Shown piece by piece: positions 39,271-49,131 of a DNA stretch of 64,000 nt. Where the stretch lies: contig PPXM03000008.1 in the NCBI GenBank assembly GCA_003707065.3, forward strand, positions 248,001-312,000, read 5' to 3'. How positions within the stretch are numbered: position 1 is the stretch's first letter; the number at the start of each line of letters is the position of its first letter. The position numbers and the translations under genes are program-made. Source of the DNA: Trigonopsis variabilis. Taxonomy: Eukaryota > Ascomycota > Trigonopsidomycetes > Trigonopsidales > Trigonopsidaceae. The notes under the pieces are model-generated. The model did no database searches. It saw only the letters and a list, made by a program, of their open reading frames with translations, and was not told the origin of the DNA.

Positions 39271-40788
39271 TTATAATTTAATGGAAATGGTCTTAACTTG
39301 CGTATAGTTTCTAAGACACTCCTTTCCAAGCTCTCGTCCAATTCCGGATTGCTTGAATCCTCCAAAGGGAAGAGAATGGTGAACCGCATCATATTGATTC
39401 ACCCATATACTCCCCGAATGGAGATTTTTGGCAACAGATAGGGCCAGACTGATATTTTGGGTATGTACGGACGCAGCAAGGCCGAAATGAGTCTTGTTAG
39501 CCATGGACACAACTTCATCTACATCCCTGAATTGAGACACACATAGCACCGGACCGAAAATCTCGTCCTGCATAATAGACATGTCTGGAGTCACATCAGC
39601 AAAAATCGTAGGTTCGATAAAGTATCCCTCAGAGGCGATTTCATTACCGCCCTGAACAAGCCGTGCTCCTTCTTTAATGCCAAGGCTAATGTATTTTAGG
39701 ACTTTTTCATACTGATCTTTAGAAATTTGTGGTCCTTGCGTAGTCGAATCCTTCCACGGATCTCCGATTTTTATCTTTTGTACTTGAACGATCAGCCTGC
39801 TCAATACTTGATTATAGACATTATCTTGAATATAGATTCGTGAGCCAGCCGAACAAGTCTGCCCTGCATTATTGAAGATTCCAGATGACAGAAATGGGAT
39901 TGTCTTTTCAAGATCGGCATCATCAAAGACAATTTGAGGCGACTTTCCGCCCAGCTCAAGGGTGACACTCTTTAAATTGCTTTCTGCAGAGTATTTGAGT
40001 ATTTCACGGCCAATTTTGTTTGAGCCAGTAAAGGCAAGCTTATCAACAAGCATGTGAGAGGCAAGGGCTCTACCGACAATAGAACCTATACCGTTGATAT
40101 TGTTGACGACTCCAGGGGGGAAACCAGCCTCCTTGATCAACTTGCAAGCATACAAGGCGGATAGAGGGGTGATTTCTGAAGGCTTTATGACTACAACGTT
40201 ACCAGAGCATAAAGCAGGCGCTATTTTCCAGGTCCACATAAGTATAGGATAGTTCCAAGGAATAATTTGACCGCAGACGCCAAAGGGGACGTGCTGAGTA
40301 TAGTTCAAAGTTCCATTTCCTGTATCAATCACTTTCCCATGTAACTTATCGGTCCACCCTGCGTAATATCTTAGTACTTGCGCAGCATTCTCCACTTCAA
40401 ACTTTGAGTTGCTGAGCGGCTTTCCGGTGTTGAGGGTTTCTAATGATGCCAAAATAAGTTGATCTCTCAGGAATAGCTCGGATAGCTTATTTAAGAGAGA
40501 ACCTCGTTGAGATGGTGTCATTTCTGGCCAAACACCCGCAGTAAGTGCGTCATGGGCAATATGGACGGCGCGATCCACATCTTGAACAGTAGCGAGAGCA
40601 ACCGAAGTAATTACTTCGCAAGTGCTGGTAATTAGTTCAGGCCAATGTATAATATCACACCTCGGATTAATCACTTCTATCTCATCTGATCCACTCCCGT
40701 TTTCAAACGAATTATTAATAAATAATCGTGTATCCAGTTCAAATTCAATTCCATCCAAGAGCTTGAACCGTCTAGGTATTGAGACCAT
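39271..40788 (-). CDS. NAD(P)-dependent aldehyde dehydrogenase
   Basis: Two exons, 40788..40661 and 40624..39271, give 493 residues. The 36-nt intron (40625..40660) is a multiple of three and lacks a stop, so the unspliced frame is also open; removing it turns an unusual 12-residue insert into the family stretch NPSTCEVITSVALATVQDVD. The NAD site VDKLAFTGSNKIGREI is present, as are LELGGKSPQIVFDDAD (general base Glu) and GQTCSAGSRI (nucleophile Cys). FGPVLCVSQF and LPFGGFKQSGIGRELG are typical of the ALDH1/2 and betaine-type group. It oxidises aldehydes to acids; the exact substrate cannot be read from sequence. No presequence is seen, so it is likely cytosolic. Confidence 0.93.
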   Translation of the reverse strand: MVSIPRRFKLLDGIEFELDTRLFINNSFENGSGSDEIEVINPRCDIIHWPELITSTCEVITSVALATVQDVDRAVHIAHDALTAGVWPEMTPSQRGSLLNKLSELFLRDQLILASLETLNTGKPLSNSKFEVENAAQVLRYYAGWTDKLHGKVIDTGNGTLNYTQHVPFGVCGQIIPWNYPILMWTWKIAPALCSGNVVVIKPSEITPLSALYACKLIKEAGFPPGVVNNINGIGSIVGRALASHMLVDKLAFTGSNKIGREILKYSAESNLKSVTLELGGKSPQIVFDDADLEKTIPFLSSGIFNNAGQTCSAGSRIYIQDNVYNQVLSRLIVQVQKIKIGDPWKDSTTQGPQISKDQYEKVLKYISLGIKEGARLVQGGNEIASEGYFIEPTIFADVTPDMSIMQDEIFGPVLCVSQFRDVDEVVSMANKTHFGLAASVHTQNISLALSVAKNLHSGSIWVNQYDAVHHSLPFGGFKQSGIGRELGKECLRNYTQVKTISIKL

Positions 40789-40849
40789 AGTGTTATATGA
40801 TGCTTTGTGTAGTAGGTAAAAAGTAGAGTGAGGGATATATGCTTATTAG

Positions 40850-42612
40850 TTAACCGTTTCTCATGCAACTCGGCGAGGATGGTAGACCAACGCCTTCACC
40901 AAATATTGTTGGTTTCAGTTTCCTGACTTGATCATTAACAATCAAAATAGACAATTTCCTGTTCTTTTTGGAAGTTTGATTGTCGGAAAATGATTCTGGT
41001 GCAATAGGGAAAGTCTCCAGGTCATCCAAGTATCGATTCAGCATAGGGCTCGAGAACTGGGCTTTCTGCTTTTCATGAGATGGGCGATGGTGATTATGGT
41101 GCTCGTGATTAGAATGGCTAGCCTTTCTGACTGGAGGCCTTAGCATTTGCTGATTAGAAGGAGGAATAGGGGTAGAATGAGAAACACGACTAAGAGGAAG
41201 ATCGGCGTCAATGGGACGAAGATTACTTATTGACCGATTATCCGACTTGGAATTTATGAAGACTTCAGAATGTTGAGACGAGGAAGATAAAGAGGTAGTT
41301 GGATGAAGATCATCTTCGCCTTGAGGTTGGCTTTCAAAGATAGTGGCCTTATCGAGTTTAAGGCTATCAAGATATAAAGCACTAGAAATAGTTAGTCCAT
41401 AGTATCTAAATATAATACCCACCATCTCTGATACACGATATCTTCACTTAATCTCGAATTTTTGAATTTCTCGATGATTTTATCAAAGTCTCTTCCGAAA
41501 ATCAAAGATATGATGATAGCTTCAATGAAAAACATCTCATAGCAATACAGCTCAATGGCATTGTCGATCTGTCCACTACGGATGTAAAGAGCAGCGATGA
41601 CATGACCCAACTCTTCATCAGTGAAAGTATCTTTCATATCAACCAGCATGTTGATGGCCAAATCAACATCATTTGAAGGATTGAAACTTGAAATGACGTT
41701 AATTAGAAACCAAGACTGGCCTCTTTGGAACTTGGGATATAGTCGTAAAAGATATTCCAGTTGCAACTGAGGACTAACCCATAAGCTAGGTAAAATCTTT
41801 GTCCAGCCATCGCCATCATCATCAAATATTAAAGACTGGGCTTCTAGATCGATAATCTGGTGAGCATTGTCACACTTCGGCCAGTTAAAGACCACATCCA
41901 TGACTCTAGCGTTAGGCGTCATCATGGCCAATTTCTCCATCGGCGTCTCGCGCAGTTTTCTGGTCATCTGTTGTAAAGTCGAAGGAAATAGGGTCGGAAA
42001 GAACATGATATTACTTTTGTCAGTTTTCAATGGCTCCAATTTCTTGTCAATCTGAGCAACAGCATTTGGAGTCAAATACATAGGTAAACTGGAGTTATCA
42101 GGATTATTCTTCGTCGGAGTTTGAATAGTACCAAGCGAGTCACGATCGCGCTGGTAATACGAGGCGATAGACGAGATTATAGAAGCTGGCCTTGGACTGA
42201 AATAGCCGCTTGGTAGGGGTGGAAGACGAGAAACGTTTGGAGACCGGTCATTCATTTCGATTTCCTGTATAAGTTTGTTCAATCCATTCATGGAAGGCTT
42301 TCTCTTTGTTTGTTCGTTTTCCGGTACTCGAATATGTAGGGCTTTGATTTGTTGAAAACTTCCATTCCTCGAATTATCAATTACCAAGGGTTCCAAAGCG
42401 GGCCTGGAATGAGCTTTATGAGTGCCTTTGGAATCATGCTGACTCCTTGACCGCTTGATTTCGGCCTTCAGCTCGTCCACTTTAAACGGGCTGGCATATT
42501 CTCGATCCTGATCAGCCCTTTTGGTCGGTGAAGAGAGATAAGTCACCTTCGAATCATAAAAGTGAACAAAATCCATTGTGATTCTGTTGTCTCGTTTCAA
42601 ATCCGAGCCCAT
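40850..42612 (-). CDS. alpha-solenoid-like protein, unrecognised
   Basis: Two exons (42612..41423, 41381..40850; 41-nt intron, GTGGGT donor, ACTAAC branch) give 573 residues. The first 180 residues are polar and disordered with basic clusters. Residues of about 190-410 are a predicted helical repeat domain (VDLAINMLVDMKDTFTDEEL, IAALYIRSGQIDNAIELYCY, IVYQRCALYLDSLKLDKA). The tail is Ser- and His-rich (SHSNHEHHNHHRPSHEKQK). The helical part looks like a TPR or clathrin-type repeat and suggests a complex partner. I do not recognise the family. The 5' end is divergent from the next unknown gene. Confidence 0.7.
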
Positions 42613-42960
42613 TTCCTCGCAAAAGTATCCTTCCCCAGACGCGTTGAAGGTTAATTAATATTAATGTCACCGTGTGCTCCTGGCTGCAACGCGCGGTGCT
42701 GGGCTCTAAACGCTCATTTGCCTACCCAGCCTACATACATACTGTTGTCTTGTTCTTGCTTTAATTATATCATATATCTCTCATGGAGTAAAGATATTAT
42801 CAAGTTGGACTTTAAAGGAACTCATCATGGTACACCTTGCGTAAACGATAGCATCCTGTCTTCATGCTATCCACATTAAAACCTTTATTATTAAACACTC
42901 GGATTTATTCACCTAAGTTTATGCGGTAGTATCTATTGGAAAGCACAAAGAGTAATTGCA
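42613..42960. other. divergent promoter between two unrecognised genes
   Basis: 348 bp, AT-rich on the right half. No TATA box or coding signal is convincing. A GC-rich block (GCAACGCGCGGTGCTGGGC) at about 42685 is the only marked feature. Confidence 0.4.
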
Positions 42961-44226
42961 ATGTTTTCTTGGTCTCACGGGGAATTGTACTGCACACAGT
43001 CGACAGCCTCACAAGTTACCTTGATCAAACATCTCAACCTTGATGGCAGGACAATGTCCTTTGGCGGTGAAGTGTCTCTTATTGAGTCATGGATGAGTGA
43101 ACATGAGAATTTCCATTCCACTAGATCTTCAAAAAGAAAAGTTATTGACGCTGACATAGCGCCCGCAAGATTCAAGCAAATCATGTTCCTGGCGGATAAC
43201 TATCTGCTCACTGGGGATGTTCCTTTTATACAGTCGTCTACTTTATGCCCGTGTGAGGGTCTATTTGATCCTTGGACCGGTGCCGGCCGGGGAGAAGCTG
43301 AGCGATTAGCCGTTCGACCTAACATAAAATCATTCAAGAGGTTGTGCCCTTCTCTTCCTAATGATCCTCCAGCGGTAGGACCATTGGGTGCTTCTTTGCC
43401 AGTTCTTCTTTCGCCTAGTGCGATTGAGGACGGTAATCTTGCTCCTCAAAAGCCCGCCAATGACGTTCTTAAGTCACAAGATCGCTTACGGCTACACCAT
43501 AATATATCGATATCTCAACCTGATCATACTACAGGCGGCCCAGGAGACCTAGATATTTCCAGTCTAGAGACGCCTGGGGACTCCAGCTTGACCGAATCCT
43601 TTCATCATTTGATAGATGAGGCTGCGCAAGCAAAAGAAAGGCTCAAATATCTCTTGTCTAATGAGAAAATACGAACAGGCGTGCCAAGGCTCGCTTTTAC
43701 AGGCATAGATTCCCTCGCAGAGGTCACTATATCGCGTCAAGATCAAGATCTGAGTCAGACCTCGAAGATTGGTGATAATCAAATACGTGAGAGTGAACCC
43801 AACGTCAAATATGAGGCAATTGGATTGTCTCAGAGTGAAATGGGCCGTTCGACCGAGGCAGACGCTCATCTGTGTGGCTACAATCCTATAACTGGTAGAC
43901 TAGAACGAAAATACCAGTCTGTCAAAGAGCATCAAGATAACTGCCCGTCTGCCAAGCCAGACCATTCAGGTCCTGAATTAATTAATAGCCCTACAGTGTC
44001 TCCTGACAAAGTACCAAGAATTCCTCCCCAACCCAAAAGTCTTTGCAATCGCACCCCACATTCTCCAAGCCCTCCGGCCGAAATAATAGTCTTTAGTCCC
44101 GATGAGGATCCAGAAGAGTTTATATTTGATACTATAAATGAAATGACAAAGATTGATGACCATAAGATATGGAACTTGGATGAGGCCGTTCAAAGACACA
44201 GCGACGAGATGAAAGATGACCTGTAA
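42961..44226 (+). CDS. polar protein of 421 residues, unrecognised
   Basis: Single open frame from ATG. The first 120 residues are mixed and could fold (MFSWSHGELYCTQSTASQ ... IESWMSEHENFHS). Most of the rest is Ser/Pro/Glu-rich and probably disordered. Short stretches stand out: FDPWTGAGRGEAERLAVRPN near residue 100, and an acidic end EIIVFSPDEDPEEFIF, which may be an interaction motif. There is no clear membrane span or coiled coil. The basic SKRKVIDADIAPARFKQ could be a nuclear signal. I assign no function. In-frame introns cannot be ruled out. Confidence 0.6.
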   Translation: MFSWSHGELYCTQSTASQVTLIKHLNLDGRTMSFGGEVSLIESWMSEHENFHSTRSSKRKVIDADIAPARFKQIMFLADNYLLTGDVPFIQSSTLCPCEGLFDPWTGAGRGEAERLAVRPNIKSFKRLCPSLPNDPPAVGPLGASLPVLLSPSAIEDGNLAPQKPANDVLKSQDRLRLHHNISISQPDHTTGGPGDLDISSLETPGDSSLTESFHHLIDEAAQAKERLKYLLSNEKIRTGVPRLAFTGIDSLAEVTISRQDQDLSQTSKIGDNQIRESEPNVKYEAIGLSQSEMGRSTEADAHLCGYNPITGRLERKYQSVKEHQDNCPSAKPDHSGPELINSPTVSPDKVPRIPPQPKSLCNRTPHSPSPPAEIIVFSPDEDPEEFIFDTINEMTKIDDHKIWNLDEAVQRHSDEMKDDL

Positions 44227-44256
44227 GATAGTAATTTTATAAACTACAGTTGGCGC

Positions 44257-44724
44257 TCAGTCCCCTTGTCCCTTTTTCGCGTTGATATTCTGAATAAACT
44301 CATTCATCACCTTGGCCACATTCTCATTCCGACGAAACGCTAAACGGACATCATCCACCATAACTATTTCCCTTTTTGCATGTCTGATTATTAGAAAAGA
44401 CGTGAACGAGTACGCCTCACCTGGCGAAAGCTTCCACATCTTCGGATAATGTAGCTGTAGTTAGTACCCAAAATCAGTATTCTTCGTACTAGCATGATTA
44501 AAGATCAATTCCGCTAGAGCAGCGATAAATTGAGGAGTGAAGTTACAGTCCAGTTTCTGACTTTCTTCGCGAACTATTTGGCCAACTGAAATGTTAATAA
44601 CAACATTGAAACCGCACTCGCCTGTATACCAAATTGCTGACCTAAGGAGCAATAAAGGTTAGAATAATGTCTAAGCAATCATTTGACCAACCTGCTGAAG
44701 CTCCTTTGACTCCTTTTGAGCCAT
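44257..44724 (-). CDS. MHF1: MHF1/CENP-S histone-fold protein
   Basis: Five exons (44724..44688, 44636..44622, 44585..44490, 44454..44421, 44383..44257) give 102 residues; introns are 51, 36, 35 and 37 nt. MHF1 pairs with MHF2/CENP-X, serving the Fanconi-type FANCM/Fml1/Mph1 helicase and the kinetochore. Restored text AIWYTVGQIVREESQKL, FTPQFIAALAELIF and TLSEDVEAFARHAKREIV with VDDVRLAFRR is the family histone fold. The 36-nt second intron starts with GC (GCGAGT...TTTCAG). The first intron is the weakest junction; several close alternatives exist, so exon 2 (15 nt) is provisional. Confidence 0.88.
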
Positions 44725-44985
44725 GATCCTAGAGTCCCAAGACGCGTCGCAGTTCAGTACACCAAAAACAGTACGGTTAGTTGTGCGGTTAGTTGTGATG
44801 GAAAGGAGGTCGCTAATGACCATACAATCTGTTGTAATCAACGTCTTGGATTCAGACTGGTTGTCCGTTTAGGCTGGGACAGAATAAATCGGATAAGCAA
44901 CCGGGCGTCCCGAGCAAGTTTTTTCATCTTGACTGACAAATAAACGTGAAATTAAATCGCGTTATTCGATATTTTGATTAGCAAG

Positions 44986-45363
44986 ATGGACCGGGTAAAG
45001 AATGTCCTAAAGCAAACAAACGAAGAATACACGATCAAGAACTATTTTACGATTTTCATAATCATTACTGGATACATGTTATTTCGACCATATTTTGTTC
45101 GCCATGGACAAAAATACCAAGAGAGAATGCTGGAGAAGCAAATGAAGGAAGAACGAGAACGAGAGGCAGCTCTTGATGATGGAACATTATCTCCTGGTGA
45201 TGATCCAGACTTAGTCAAAGAATTTGAGAATGAAACTTGGGGCCGAGGTGCTCGACGAAGACAGGTCGTTGCTCTGGCTGAACTGGAACGACTTGCTAGA
45301 CGAAAAGCCGAGATGGAGGATACAGACAGTGATGAAGAAATAGCTGATTTATTGGAGGATTGA
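44986..45363 (+). CDS. PGA2: PGA2 family ER membrane trafficking protein
   Basis: Single exon, 125 residues. Yeast Pga2 is an essential ER membrane protein needed for processing of Gas1 and alkaline phosphatase. The N-terminal part reads TIKNYFTIFIIITGYMLFRP, a membrane segment ending in the family's RP motif. A charged helix follows (EKQMKEEREREAALDDG). The signature TWGRGARRRQVVALAEL matches the conserved WG..xRRR block. The tail is acidic (DTDSDEEIADLLED). The ATG at 44986 is the first in frame. Confidence 0.85.
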   Translation: MDRVKNVLKQTNEEYTIKNYFTIFIIITGYMLFRPYFVRHGQKYQERMLEKQMKEEREREAALDDGTLSPGDDPDLVKEFENETWGRGARRRQVVALAELERLARRKAEMEDTDSDEEIADLLED

Positions 45364-45535
45364 AGACCGAATTGTAATAATGATATACAAAGGTGAACTG
45401 CATCGAAGCTAACTTTCTCACGGAAAAATATTGAAATTATCGAATATACACTACCCTGTGGTGTCTCGACTCGTGATTCCTTCATCCTTTGATTCTCTTA
45501 AGTTCAGAGAAAAACATATATTTTTGTTGATCTTT

Positions 45536-46240
45536 TCAACTTTGTAATGCCCGTAGCCGTTCTCTCATATCCTCTAAATTATCTTGATCTTGTTCTTCTC
45601 CACCAGCACTAGGTAACTCCAATTCTGGTGCTTCTAGCTTCGTCTGTGGAACCTTTCCAGCTTTTCCAAGTTGTCCGTTTGTGATCTCATTGAGAATGGA
45701 ATCGACACTAGCGTCAGCCTCCATTTCGTCCAGCCCTTCGCTTTCGTCTAGTCCCTCTAAGGCATCGTCCATCATTTCTTCAATCACTCCAGCCTTCATT
45801 AATTCTCGACTTAAATCTCTCATCGACCCAGTCAATTCAGGTAATCTCACTAATCCATTTACTTCTGTCATTATGCTTGCACTGGATTTTACAGTTCCTT
45901 GGACTTTTCGCATAGCGAACGCCTCGTTCATCTGCATCCCTACCGACGCCAAGGTGGCCTTTGACTTGTATAATCTCGAGCGTTGTTTCCGAACGTTATA
46001 CAGCTCTTTAGCTAATGTCCTCGCAGCTTTAGCATCTCCTCGTTTAGCAGCCTGACGAATTAAACTTTTCGTCTTATTCTCTATCGTCACTAAGCTTGAT
46101 AGATGCCGGTCTAATTCTCTCTGATTCTTCCGAAGGAGTTGATTACATTTTCTCATCTATGATAAGTCATTTGATAGAGTTCATTTACTTACCTGTTCTT
46201 GAGGATCTGGACCCCATATCGCCCTCTTGATGGCATGCAT
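45536..46240 (-). CDS. VPS24: ESCRT-III subunit Vps24/CHMP3
   Basis: Two exons (46240..46193, 45921-type main exon 46156..45536; 36-nt intron) give 222 residues. Vps24 caps Snf7 filaments in multivesicular body formation. The first exon supplies MHAIKRAIWGPDPQEQ, the family's IWGPDPxEQ motif. The basic core helices follow (LIRQAAKRGDAKAARTLAKEL), then the acidic half with a C-terminal MIM1-like helix (LEDMRERLRALQS) that binds Vps4. Length matches yeast Vps24 (224). Confidence 0.95.
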
Positions 46241-46738
46241 TGTTCTTTACGTGATAAGACTAGGAGGACTCGCTGGGACATCGTCAAAGTCTCGTCAAGC
46301 AATTAGGTAATCACACTAATAGCTGGAGACAGATTTTGCCAAACACCTTGTATTAATTTTAGAGCCTTACATATATATAATTTTCTCACTAGATTACTAG
46401 ATTTACAAGGAGCTGTCGCAATTACCAGGGTAGCTAAGCAAACTACTGCACGCGCAACGCATAGAGAGCTAAACAACATGTCGTTTTTGCCACAACCGTC
46501 AGATTAAGAGACAGAGTATCACGCACGCTCCCAACGCCAAAAATTTCGAAGTGGTACAAATAAACTCTCCAGATAATAGTTTTGTCAAGCGTCTTAAAGT
46601 GCAGAGTGAGCCTATTGTAGGCGTCTACCTGCTAGGAAACTGATCTATTAGTTCATTGTCTTTGGATCCCTATTTACACTCCTTTCTAGCTACGGCGTGC
46701 TTCGATTAACGACAACTTTATCTCCGGACATAACGATA
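46241..46738. other. divergent promoter, VPS24 / TRFH gene A
   Basis: About 500 bp. A plus-strand open frame extends from 46697 into gene A but has no ATG until 46739. No TATA box is clear. Confidence 0.45.
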
Positions 46739-48832
46739 ATGGATCATACGGAACTCGAGGCTTTGGCTGGAGATAGGGAGTTGTCGAACAATCCCGAGAA
46801 TTCCCTCAATACTTTGAGTTCTTTAGATTCGTTGCTTGACCGATCGTTCTCTCTTTTGCGAGCACAAGCTCGGGATATACTAGACCATGACGCTGGTTCC
46901 TCTTATAGAATCCAAATACCATGGGCTCAAATAAATATGGGAATAGGGCACCATTCAGATAACTCTCGAACTTTTCCTTGTTTCGCTCAACACAGCTCCC
47001 TCGTTGCTTTAGATAATCTTTCGCGTGAAATAATTCGAGAGACAGTGGCGTTATACCGAAATAAAGATGCTGTTATTCCTTTTGATATAGAGCGGTTCAA
47101 TTCTATTCGACAGCTGTTCGAACTTGTGAAGCAAATTTATACGGTGGATCCTTTCTTCGTTACCAAAGCGCATCACACCCAATCAGAACCAGTTTTTTTG
47201 CCCATCTTTCGTCGATCTAATCTTGCCACTTTTCTCTTATCTCTCTTCTTTCCCAGAGGAGATATGCTAGATTTTGGTTTATTAGATGATTATTTTCTCG
47301 AAATCTTTACTTCTGATGATGACCGACTTCTCTTTAGTGAATCTCATTTATTTCTGGATTTAAAGACCCAGACCTACATATCTGCCTTGGCCTCTGACCA
47401 AGATAAACAGCAAGTATTGGATATCCTATTTCCTGATAATATCGGAGAGATTCTTAGCCAGCGACGCCATAGTGATACACTTGACCAATCTGAAATTCAG
47501 TTTAGCGGTCTTTGCAAGGAGAGAAAAGCCTATTTATTATCCTCGACCGATGACCTGACTACCCAGTTTCCATGGAAAGGTTTCCTTCAAGGAGTCTTAG
47601 ACTATCTCCGAATTCACATGGGTTCAGTGCTTTATAGTCACGAAGCCATCTTGCTCCATCCTTCAATCCCAACAGTCTCATTGCACGAGTCAACTCCTTC
47701 CAATCTACAACAGCCCATACCATTTAATGATCCTCTTTCTCATGAATCTTCTGCTCCCCGACTTATGACCCATCATGAATCTTATTCTGCTACGACCAAT
47801 ATAAATCAACCATCGTCCCAGTTCGGCCAAGCTTCTCAAAGTCATTCCGCTTCTCAAAATCTTGGCTCCTCCCGATCATCTTCTCGGGATGCTTCTCCAT
47901 CTCTTGATATTTCTTATTCAGAAGAAGCCCTTAAACTTTCTACTGCCGATGCTTACGTTCATGCTCGGAAAGCCTTGGTGGAGCACGCAAGTACCCCTCA
48001 GCTTTCTGCGGCTTTACGTGGAAGGCGTACTGCGGCTTCTCGTCATCCTTGGACTCCTGAGGAAGAGAGAACTCTATGCGAAGGCCTAGAAATTGTCCAA
48101 GGGGCACAGTGGAGCCGAATACTGGAGTTATTCGGACCTAATGGGAGTATCAACCAAGTCCTCAAAAACCGCAATAAGGCTCAACTCAAAGACAAAGCCC
48201 GAAACATGAAAAAAATCTTTCTTCGGGCAAACTATCCGATTCCTCTTTCATTCCGTGGGGTCACGGGTTCCATAAAATCAAACTCTAGCTCTAAAAAACG
48301 GTCTAGTGTTAAAGCGAAAGCAAAACAAGCTCAAGCACAGATTGCTCAATCTTCGTTTGATAACACACTTCTTCATCATGGTACCGCAAATGCTCTCCCT
48401 GGCTCAGTGACATCTCATACGACGTTTGAATCTCAGACTCGCTCTCCTATTGAGGCTCAGCACGCCGATTCTCATCTTTCTGTGCTTGATCAGTCTAATT
48501 CTCTTCCTAGTCTAGACGAGAATAGTTCCAACTTCAGCTCTCTGGTTGCTTCTCTTCTGGGCACATCCCAACCTTCTGATCGGCCTCCTGATCAAACCAC
48601 TAACCATGAGACCAGACAGAGTACTAGCCAAGCTGAGAGTACACCGGAATTGCCCTCAGCTCCATCAGCTGGAGGATCATTAGAAGGCCAGGATGAGGTC
48701 CTTAGTGAAGAATTATTACAATCGTTGGCTCATGATCCTAATGCTCTTGCCTCTCTTCTTGGTACTTTTGATTCCTCGGTATTGGAAAAATTAGTCGCTT
48801 CAGCAGGAGATCAAAACGAAGAATCTGTATAA
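46739..48832 (+). CDS. TRFH plus telobox-Myb protein (TRF/Taz1/Tay1/Tbf1 type), copy A
   Basis: Single exon, 697 residues. Residues of about 95-305 form a helical domain resembling the TRF homology dimerisation domain (RRSNLATFLLSLFFPRG, HLFLDLKTQTYISALASDQ, FPWKGFLQGVLDYLRIHM). A polar linker follows. At about residues 437-492 lies a Myb/telobox: HPWTPEEERTLCEGLEIVQG, WSRILELFGPNG, LKNRNKAQLKDKARNMKK, where LKDKARN corresponds to the LKDKWRN telobox core that reads TTAGGG-like repeats. The C-terminal 30 residues (LASLLGTFDSSVLEKLVAS) recur in the adjacent paralogue. It is likely a double-strand telomere or telobox-promoter binding protein; which of the two cannot be told. Confidence 0.82.
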   Translation: MDHTELEALAGDRELSNNPENSLNTLSSLDSLLDRSFSLLRAQARDILDHDAGSSYRIQIPWAQINMGIGHHSDNSRTFPCFAQHSSLVALDNLSREIIRETVALYRNKDAVIPFDIERFNSIRQLFELVKQIYTVDPFFVTKAHHTQSEPVFLPIFRRSNLATFLLSLFFPRGDMLDFGLLDDYFLEIFTSDDDRLLFSESHLFLDLKTQTYISALASDQDKQQVLDILFPDNIGEILSQRRHSDTLDQSEIQFSGLCKERKAYLLSSTDDLTTQFPWKGFLQGVLDYLRIHMGSVLYSHEAILLHPSIPTVSLHESTPSNLQQPIPFNDPLSHESSAPRLMTHHESYSATTNINQPSSQFGQASQSHSASQNLGSSRSSSRDASPSLDISYSEEALKLSTADAYVHARKALVEHASTPQLSAALRGRRTAASRHPWTPEEERTLCEGLEIVQGAQWSRILELFGPNGSINQVLKNRNKAQLKDKARNMKKIFLRANYPIPLSFRGVTGSIKSNSSSKKRSSVKAKAKQAQAQIAQSSFDNTLLHHGTANALPGSVTSHTTFESQTRSPIEAQHADSHLSVLDQSNSLPSLDENSSNFSSLVASLLGTSQPSDRPPDQTTNHETRQSTSQAESTPELPSAPSAGGSLEGQDEVLSEELLQSLAHDPNALASLLGTFDSSVLEKLVASAGDQNEESV

Positions 48833-49131
48833 AGATATTTCTGTATTATACATGTATATTTATTATGGTGATATTTATGTCATTTGTAAAGATCGAATTT
48901 AAGAGTCAAAACAATCATTCAGGATTCTGTGCGTGTCCGGTAACGATAAACCGCTACAATCGCTCCGCTCCTCCCACTCAAATCTCCCAACCAAAAATTT
49001 CCTTACTTTGAAGCGCGCCTATCGCGCCCCGTGCTCTTTCGTAGCACTTTCTTGAGACCAAATAATAGGGAAAATCTATTCTACATCTTTGACAGAGGTC
49101 ATTTTCAGCGCTGGTTGTTTGGAAAGCAAGG

